Origin: an uncultured Collinsella sp.
Lineage (GTDB): Bacteria; Actinomycetota; Coriobacteriia; Coriobacteriales; Coriobacteriaceae
Reading direction: 5' to 3'
Length of the DNA: 64,000 nucleotides
Assembly: GCA_900556875.1 (NCBI GenBank)
Contig: USQQ01000003.1
Coordinates: 1-64,000, forward strand
A program made the position numbers and the translations under genes. Of this stretch, positions 59,401-64,000 are shown piece by piece; position 1 is the first letter of the stretch, and each line of letters begins with the position of its first letter. The notes under the pieces were generated by a model. It was not told where the DNA came from, searched no databases, and saw only the letters and a list, made by a program, of their open reading frames with translations.

Positions 59401-61958
59401 ATCGCCTGAATTTCTGGACGCTTGAGCGCGATGGTGAATATTGGACATATGTGAAAAATCCCATCGAGAGCATGGTGCGTACAGATAAGAAGTACTACGT
59501 TCGCGCGATGATTACCACGGACGTTAATTTCTACAACAAGGGCGATAATGTCGTGAGGACTGCCACGCGGCGCTATGAGAGTAACTTGCTGCAGACCAAG
59601 GTGAACGGGGCGGATCCGACGTTCACGTATTACTACCCGCATGTTAATAAGTCGGTTAAAGTGGCCGAAAAGCCAGAAGATGGTGAGAAGGGATCGTATG
59701 AGAGCCCCCTGACCCTCGAAGCTTCCCCGACCGATGCCGACATGGCCGTGCCGGGCTATAAGTTCCTGGGCTGGATTTCGACCGCCGAGGTTCAGAAGGA
59801 TTCTGACGTCTGGAAGTATATCTACGACGTCGCCGGCGACTCCTATGTGACGAGTGATCCGGATAAGGCAGAGCCGTATCTGGCGACCGACGAGTCCAAG
59901 GTCACCCAGTGGCAGGATGCCTATCCCGTCTACGCAAAGTACGACGTCAGCTACACCACCAACCTGCATCGCGCAGGTTTTGAGGGTACGGACAAGGTCA
60001 ATGTGCCTAGCTACAACATCGCTCCCGTTATCAACGCGGACACCAATCCTGCTACGGCAACGGTGACCCCTGACGTTACGACGCCGGTTTATAAAGCAGG
60101 CGGTGAGCTGTATAAGTTGCAGAAGGTTGAGATCGAGCTTCCGAACGGCGAGATCAAGACGCTTCCCTACGATGTGGAGCATGGTACTTGCTCTTATCCG
60201 GTGGAACCTGGCGGAGCCTATACATTCGTGGCGTACTATTCGCCGTTGGCGGTTGTGTACCACCTCAATGCCACGGATGTGGACGGCAAAGTTGCTCAGC
60301 AAGACGATATGCTCGGCAACCTTAATGGCGGCATCCCGAAGCCTACTTATGACGTCAGCACTATCGATGCGGATACAGGCAAGTTCAACGTCTTCGTGGG
60401 CTGGACGGAAGCCGAGCCGGCACCTGGCAAGGGCTATGTCGCTTGGTCAGAGGGCATCCGTATGGTGAGTGCTTCTACCGTGGTCAAGGCCCCCATGGAG
60501 CTGTACCCGGTCTACCGTCCCAGCCTGGTTACCGTTCAATCGAACATTGACTCTAAACTTGCGAATCCCGATCTTGTCCGTAGCCTCGGCCGCACTGATT
60601 CCGGCGACCAGATTTCTCTTGAGGTCAAGGCCGCCGAGGAGGTTGAGGGCACTGACGGCACCAAGTACGACTTTGTCGGCTGGTCGCGCGATTATGTCAA
60701 TGACGGGCAGTACACCCTGATGACTGACGATGAGAAGTATCCCCTCGAGGGCAGCGAGCCCTTTGAGAGCGTGACCTACACTGCGGTGTACAAGAAGACG
60801 CCGCTTAAAGTGCGCTATCACGACACCGAAGGCAACGTCATCTACACCGCTACGGTAGACCCGAACGATACGAGTGTTCTGCGTGGCCAGGATGGCAATG
60901 CCGGCTTTGTTCAGACAGTTAAGGTGCCCAAGATGCACGAGAACGGCAACCCGGTCTATGACGACAAGGGTGAACCCGTCATGGAGCCAAAGGAAGTGGC
61001 CTACGATCCCGAAGCCTACTCCGCAATCGTCGCATTCCTGGGCGAGCGAGCGGATAGCAGCTTGAAGGAGTTGTTCTTGGAGTGGCAGTGGGTTAATGGC
61101 GACAAAGCTGTGGCGTGGAGCGACTTCAAGGGTAAACCGGTTACAGCCAACATGGATTTGTATCCGGTGACGTATAAGGTCGTCGCTAACGACACATCGG
61201 ACGATGCGAGCCCTAAGAATGTGACCGGGCAGCTCAAGTGGTTGCTTGATCCCAATGCCGCGAACACGATAGATGACAAGAGCGATAAGGCGCCGTTCAA
61301 GGCTTGCTTTGCAAAGCCCTTCATGGGCACGCAACTGACGGTGCACGTTGACCGCGTGGGCTATGGTCTTCCTGGCCAGACTCCTGCGCCTGTCAACGGG
61401 AAGTATGTCTCGCTTTACAGTTCGGGTTCAGGCGAGGGCTCGTTTGAGCTGACGAATCGTTTGGACTACAAGCTCACGGGCGACGGCACTCAGAGCGATG
61501 GCAATGCGGTGTTCGATTTCGCCGCTACGCATACGCTCAAGATCGTCAAGCAAACCCAGGATAGCTGGGCGAAGGGCAAGACGTTCCGCTTCAAGGTTTC
61601 CCGGGCCGGCATGGACGGCAACGCCTTGGAGGAGCGCACGGTTGAGGTAACGGTGTCATCGGATGCGCAGCTGAAGGACGGTTCCGCCTGGTACTCCGGC
61701 GCTATCGAGCTTGCGGTCCCGGCGGGTATCTACACCGTCGAGGAGGATTCAGCGTGGGCATGGCGCTACAGCAGCCAGATCGGCGTCCCTGGCAAGCAGC
61801 CGGGCGATAAGGCGCAGGCGACTATCTCCGCTGCATCGAGCGCGAACGATGCCACGTTCACCTGCACGAACACGCGTGTGAACGACAAATGGATCGACGG
61901 CAGCAATCGTGCCCATAACGTTTGGAGCAACGGCAACGTAGCAAAGAAGGAGGATTAG
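56487..61958 (+). CDS. giant secreted repeat protein (beta-helix, InlB-type repeats, SpaA-like domain)
   Basis: A 1,823-residue exported protein. Residues 1-34 are a signal peptide (cleavage near VVHAED). Residues 40-430 resemble a right-handed beta-helix with GLUG-like turns (GGIIVGKAV, GGLIAGELDG, GGLAGRILT, GGIAARANK). From about 480 to 1,480 come at least six InlB/Flg_new-type repeats with the G-W core: FMGWFRE, FIGWTTQ, FLGWYEN, FLGWIST, FVGWTEA, FVGWSRD. Residues ~1,690-1,805 look like a SpaA/Cna-B-type domain (LKIVKQTQDSWAKGKTFRFKV, YTVEEDSAW). It ends NVAKKED with no sorting signal or membrane segment. A large adhesin held by the neighbouring subunits is a reasonable guess. Confidence 0.85.
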   Translation: MKIKNMNRGMLSRLVAVAAIALCCVMALPTVVHAEDVPEAKIEFHIKNEADFLSCVALSRERDTSGWHVYLDNDIELDSDDMKTIVADTVKHLSFGNKEHPFKGVFDGQNHAVEGLNYDKDAFDPERDTGFFAETNGATIKNFLVKDANVWADFRGGIIVGKAVKTRFENVMVMESTLHVTCANNALNLITNAGFEGGLIAGELDGCTLYNCEVRGGRAVNNTTSGVQALGGEGLYMAAFAGYVKNSTIEYCRVTPTRKDDGSIAEKGMTDVTNKYDVAIGALGGNNVYASGFVGCMAGEAKIIDCFSTAQCYSYAASYVGVVAVTRAWTGGLAGRILTEKGNELVRSHFAGDLSSRQYNPIAVIPIIQNDVNLGGIAARANKDDATVTECYFKPSVSLSGNSQGNPAKKKIPSFGGDDTTKGDGYGPWDDERYTTRELWEEHDYDFCAGTKRSTANNGALGGSHFNEWAMDYKLNIPVHGQSVKATIDFPGAGTATIEKTKLGKDQATSDPYAFAVSAVLAGTAQGLAQGDTSVTFKQDTSAKPEGLTEANGGYRFMGWFREPGVNVNRIDADNAWFNGKTDADAVKAGKQVQKNEAHEITSSYTADNAKGAEAFKGNDLFIASYEAQVLFYNVKGETLAWQSGEEHDKSTDWYRYGVGLTPAAPADRGTLSASATFIGWTTQPSGEAGMHGGYAAITSPELAELKNAGAFYPAGTEITVLGPTDFYPVYTDYVSNIMTVFEGNEQDATDDQTRRDGVGKTDVKVETAEDGTSAYTVQVLDVSGKAISEEGQLPDGYRFLGWYENKGTEDAPLEVRVSRDPSYTLPADVDLTAPHTYIARFEYRVDYYVRAYTNHEFTDSKLLCSVWNRYQTPFEENVGSTFVRENVVHWGPEHVDHGIKDSYETCGTRFTKETLVVSPLNAYSHNVKNDTGADTLKNLYADTDFPGAATLSDTWTSASLNVTVKPVNDRYRLNFWTLERDGEYWTYVKNPIESMVRTDKKYYVRAMITTDVNFYNKGDNVVRTATRRYESNLLQTKVNGADPTFTYYYPHVNKSVKVAEKPEDGEKGSYESPLTLEASPTDADMAVPGYKFLGWISTAEVQKDSDVWKYIYDVAGDSYVTSDPDKAEPYLATDESKVTQWQDAYPVYAKYDVSYTTNLHRAGFEGTDKVNVPSYNIAPVINADTNPATATVTPDVTTPVYKAGGELYKLQKVEIELPNGEIKTLPYDVEHGTCSYPVEPGGAYTFVAYYSPLAVVYHLNATDVDGKVAQQDDMLGNLNGGIPKPTYDVSTIDADTGKFNVFVGWTEAEPAPGKGYVAWSEGIRMVSASTVVKAPMELYPVYRPSLVTVQSNIDSKLANPDLVRSLGRTDSGDQISLEVKAAEEVEGTDGTKYDFVGWSRDYVNDGQYTLMTDDEKYPLEGSEPFESVTYTAVYKKTPLKVRYHDTEGNVIYTATVDPNDTSVLRGQDGNAGFVQTVKVPKMHENGNPVYDDKGEPVMEPKEVAYDPEAYSAIVAFLGERADSSLKELFLEWQWVNGDKAVAWSDFKGKPVTANMDLYPVTYKVVANDTSDDASPKNVTGQLKWLLDPNAANTIDDKSDKAPFKACFAKPFMGTQLTVHVDRVGYGLPGQTPAPVNGKYVSLYSSGSGEGSFELTNRLDYKLTGDGTQSDGNAVFDFAATHTLKIVKQTQDSWAKGKTFRFKVSRAGMDGNALEERTVEVTVSSDAQLKDGSAWYSGAIELAVPAGIYTVEEDSAWAWRYSSQIGVPGKQPGDKAQATISAASSANDATFTCTNTRVNDKWIDGSNRAHNVWSNGNVAKKED

Positions 61959-61959
61959 C

Positions 61960-62541
61960 ATGTCCAAGCGCAAGCGCATCATCGCCTTGCTGGTGGGGGT
62001 TATCCTCCTGGCCGGTACGGCAGGCACGTTGGCCTGGCTTTCGGTTACGGGCGTGCTGGTCAACCAGTTCGGCATCGGGTCGGTGACGCCATCGGTTCAG
62101 GAAACGCTCAACGGCAAAGTGAAAAGCGATGTCAAGGCGAAGAACACGGGTACCGCGCCCGCCTATATTCGTGCTGCAGTGGATATCTACTGGCAGGACC
62201 AGGATGGCGCACGCCTGTGGGATGAGCCGAAGGAGGAGCCGAAGGGTGAGGCGGATTACGAGATTGCGTGGAGCGTGGCTGATGCCTCGGGCGCGAACTC
62301 GGCTTATAACTGGGTTAAGGCGAGCGACGGGTTCTATTACTGGACGTCGCCCGTCGCTCCCGGCGCGGAAACCGGCGTGCTCATTAATAGGGTTACCGAG
62401 CTCAAGGCAACCGAAGGTCGCAATCTTGTCGTGGATATCTCCACTCAGGCGGTCCAGGCGACGCCCGATGAGGCCGTGCACGACGCATGGGGTTGCTCGG
62501 TCGAGAATGACGTGCTGGTGCCGCCGCATGGAGGTGCGTAA
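61960..62541 (+). CDS. SipW-cognate secreted protein, third subunit
   Basis: A predicted exported protein of 193 residues. After a basic N-terminus (MSKRKR) the hydrophobic segment (8-28) runs into the SipW-cognate signature GTAGTLAWLSVTGVLVNQFG. The mature domain is beta-rich, with 'VKSDVKAKNTGTAPAYIRAA' (again an 'external influences' motif of the family), 'NWVKASDGFYYWTSPVAPG' and 'NLVVDISTQAVQATPDEAV'. It starts 1 nt after the giant gene stop (TAGC-ATG), showing tight coupling, with AAGGAGG inside the end of that gene. It ends 2 nt before the last operon gene. Confidence 0.8.
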   Translation: MSKRKRIIALLVGVILLAGTAGTLAWLSVTGVLVNQFGIGSVTPSVQETLNGKVKSDVKAKNTGTAPAYIRAAVDIYWQDQDGARLWDEPKEEPKGEADYEIAWSVADASGANSAYNWVKASDGFYYWTSPVAPGAETGVLINRVTELKATEGRNLVVDISTQAVQATPDEAVHDAWGCSVENDVLVPPHGGA

Positions 62542-62543
62542 GT

Positions 62544-63242
62544 ATGGCGTTCCCGATTCGTAAAGGTGTTGCGCGCTCCTTGCGTTGCATGGTCGCGGCC
62601 ATTTTCTGCGTGGTCGCGCTCGCTGTTCCCGCCCGTGCGTTTGCCGATACTCCCGCGATTGCCTATGACGGAAATGCGCGTCAGCTGACGGTCTCGGGGG
62701 CGACGGACTCCTCGGGGGAGCCCGATCTGTTTTTGGCCTTTAAAGATCTGATGCCTGGCGATGTGCGTGATCAGCAGATAGAGATTCGTGCCACGGGCGT
62801 AAAGTCCCAGGTGCGCGTGTTTGTGCGTGCCGTTGTCGATCACGAGACGGCACGCCTGCTGTCGCCCATTACCCTAACGGCGTCGGCGGGCGATGGCTCT
62901 GCAGGTTGGCTCCAGACAGGAACACCGGGCAGCGCGTTCGCTTATCCCACGCAAATCGCCACGTTTACGAGCGATGGCAGCACGGTGCTTAATTTGCAGC
63001 TAAACGTTCCGACATCGGTGGGCAACGAGGTTGCCGACGCAAACAAGACCATTCGCTGGGAGATTACCGCCGAGGACGATGGCGAGAAGATTCCCGTGCA
63101 GTCTGCTGACAGCAAGAAGCCCGGCTTGCTTGGTCTGGCGGCAACGGGCGACAACACGCTCACGTTGCTTTTGGTGTTGCTGACACTTGCAATCATCGCA
63201 TTTATAGCCGCACTTCTTTTGTCCCGGAGGGATAAGCGCTAG
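62544..63242 (+). CDS. cell-wall-anchored surface protein with LAATGD sorting signal
   Basis: A predicted secreted protein of 232 residues that closes the surface operon. Residues 10-34 are a classical signal peptide (cleavage near AFADTP). The middle part is a beta-rich domain ('RDQQIEIRATGVKSQVRVFV'). The C-terminus is LAATGDNTL, a ~22-residue hydrophobic segment, and the tail RRDKR, a sorting signal of the LPXTG class with Ala-Ala in place of Pro-x. It lacks the SipW-cognate signal of its neighbours. Being the only operon product with a wall anchor, it may tether the fibre to peptidoglycan, like the basal subunit of a pilus; that is inference. Confidence 0.82.
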   Translation: MAFPIRKGVARSLRCMVAAIFCVVALAVPARAFADTPAIAYDGNARQLTVSGATDSSGEPDLFLAFKDLMPGDVRDQQIEIRATGVKSQVRVFVRAVVDHETARLLSPITLTASAGDGSAGWLQTGTPGSAFAYPTQIATFTSDGSTVLNLQLNVPTSVGNEVADANKTIRWEITAEDDGEKIPVQSADSKKPGLLGLAATGDNTLTLLLVLLTLAIIAFIAALLLSRRDKR

Positions 63243-63333
63243 GTTCATCTTCTAAACGCAACGCCCTCCCGGGCGGCGGGCACGAAGTTCCCTGCTCGGA
63301 CAGACGTTTCAGTTGTGGCTCAGCAGCTAGTCG

Positions 63334-64000
63334 CTATTTGATCTTGGTCGTGCCCGGCGCCAGGTTGGGGTCGGTCTCGTTGGCCTCGGTCTGGAAGTGC
63401 TCGGTGTACACGTTCTTGCCGTCGCGGAACATCTCGTAGTACTGCATCTTGGCGTAATCCTCGCGCGCCTTGGTGGCGGCTGCGGCAGCGGCGTCGTCAC
63501 CGGTGACGTTGGAGGAGAGCGCCCAGCGCAGGCTGGCGTCCTCGTAGCCCACGGAGTTGATGGCGGGCAGCGACTCGCGCAGTGTCATATGCGCCTTCTG
63601 ATAGTCGGAAAGCGGGGCGCCGATCAGCTGCATCAGCTGGGTGGACAGGTAGTTGGTGGACAGGTCGTCGACCTCACTCGTCTGGTCGCAACCGGCAACG
63701 TCGTAGTTAGCCCAGATGATGTAGTCAGTCTGCCACAAGCGCTCCTGATGCGTGGCGTCGTCCTCGTCGGTAAACCACTTATCGTTGAACTTGGACGGGA
63801 AGAACGGCTGATGGTCGCCCCAGAACACCACGACCACCTTGCGGTCAAGCCTGCTCAAGGCGTTGAGGAAGTAGCGCAGCGCCTGGTCGGACTGCTCGAT
63901 GCACGAGACATACTCGTCGACATCGGACAGCGTGCCGTCCTCGACGGTCTTGGCATCCAGATCGGTCGTGTCGATGTTGAGGTGCATCTGCTTATCTGCC
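63334..64000 (-). CDS. LTA-synthase-type sulfatase domain protein, C-terminal part
   Basis: Only the last ~222 codons lie in the window; the frame is open to 64000 and the gene continues to the right. 'KVVVVFWGDHQPFFPSKF' contains the G-D-H metal-binding motif typical of the C-terminal part of alkaline-phosphatase-fold sulfatases and lipoteichoic-acid synthases. 'YIIWANYDV' and 'DLSTNYLSTQLMQLIGAPLSDYQK' match the usual C-terminal strand and helix of the family. The last ~65 residues are a hydrophilic Ala/Asp/Glu-rich tail. It should be membrane-anchored, with its catalytic domain outside, adding or transferring polyol- or sugar-phosphate groups to envelope polymers. The substrate is unknown. 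It is convergent with the surface operon. Confidence 0.85.
   Translation of the reverse strand, partial: ADKQMHLNIDTTDLDAKTVEDGTLSDVDEYVSCIEQSDQALRYFLNALSRLDRKVVVVFWGDHQPFFPSKFNDKWFTDEDDATHQERLWQTDYIIWANYDVAGCDQTSEVDDLSTNYLSTQLMQLIGAPLSDYQKAHMTLRESLPAINSVGYEDASLRWALSSNVTGDDAAAAAATKAREDYAKMQYYEMFRDGKNVYTEHFQTEANETDPNLAPGTTKIK

Overview
The window looks like a high-GC Gram-positive chromosome from the class Coriobacteriia, most probably Collinsella. The evidence is the tilS-hpt-ftsH order, split transketolase genes, a Tat-type lipoprotein signal, many LacI and GntR regulators, LPXTG-like cell-wall anchors of the LA(A/N)TGD type and a bacterial small SRP RNA. The genus is inferred from gene content and style, not from a search.

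Layout. 1-500 holds the 3' end of a 23S rRNA, a 5S rRNA and the rrn terminator. 565-9405 is housekeeping: a tail-anchored hypothetical, Hsp20, a WalJ/YycJ-like metallo-hydrolase, tilS-hpt-ftsH, an aminotransferase and a PHP phosphoesterase. 9484-16079 has an RlmD/TrmA-type RNA methyltransferase, an amino-acid ABC transporter (binding protein, permease, ATPase) and an EF-G-like GTPase with altered G motifs. 16192-24705 has a secreted nuclease, then a LacI regulator divergent from a ketose-type PTS operon: EIIBC, KbaZ/GatZ-like protein, transaldolase/F6P-aldolase, split transketolase and EIIA. The operon probably imports a ketohexose and feeds it into the pentose phosphate pathway. 24848-35843 carries larE, a HAD phosphatase, a LacI regulator, glmS, a GntR/FCD regulator, a YeiH-type exporter, a degenerate NtrC/Fis-type regulator, a nitroreductase and small unknown proteins. 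36011-43292 has a MarR-controlled heterodimeric ABC exporter, cysE, a DedA protein and ilvE. 43854-53621 has lemA, a TetR regulator, tRNA-Ser, an unusual TadA-glycerate kinase fusion, the SRP RNA, a coiled-coil surface protein, a second heterodimeric ABC exporter and a flavodoxin.

54424-63242 is the most distinctive accessory locus. It is a six-gene surface operon with an ER/archaeal-type (SipW-like) signal peptidase, three secreted proteins with SipW-cognate (TasA/camelysin-type) signal segments, a 1,823-residue beta-helix/InlB-repeat protein with a C-terminal SpaA-like domain, and a small wall-anchored protein. It is preceded by an exact-period 62-bp tandem hairpin array, an AT-rich stretch and a run of nine G. 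The window ends inside an LTA-synthase-type sulfatase on the minus strand.

The intergenic regions are unusually rich in palindromic elements. Two copies of one element (after glmS and after the SRP RNA) keep identical loop sequences while their stem bases change in a compensatory way, which is a strong sign of a conserved folded element. Others include a 203-bp MITE-like element with 21-bp ends, nested REP-like units between a LacI gene and glmS, and repeats built on a GGGACAGG core.
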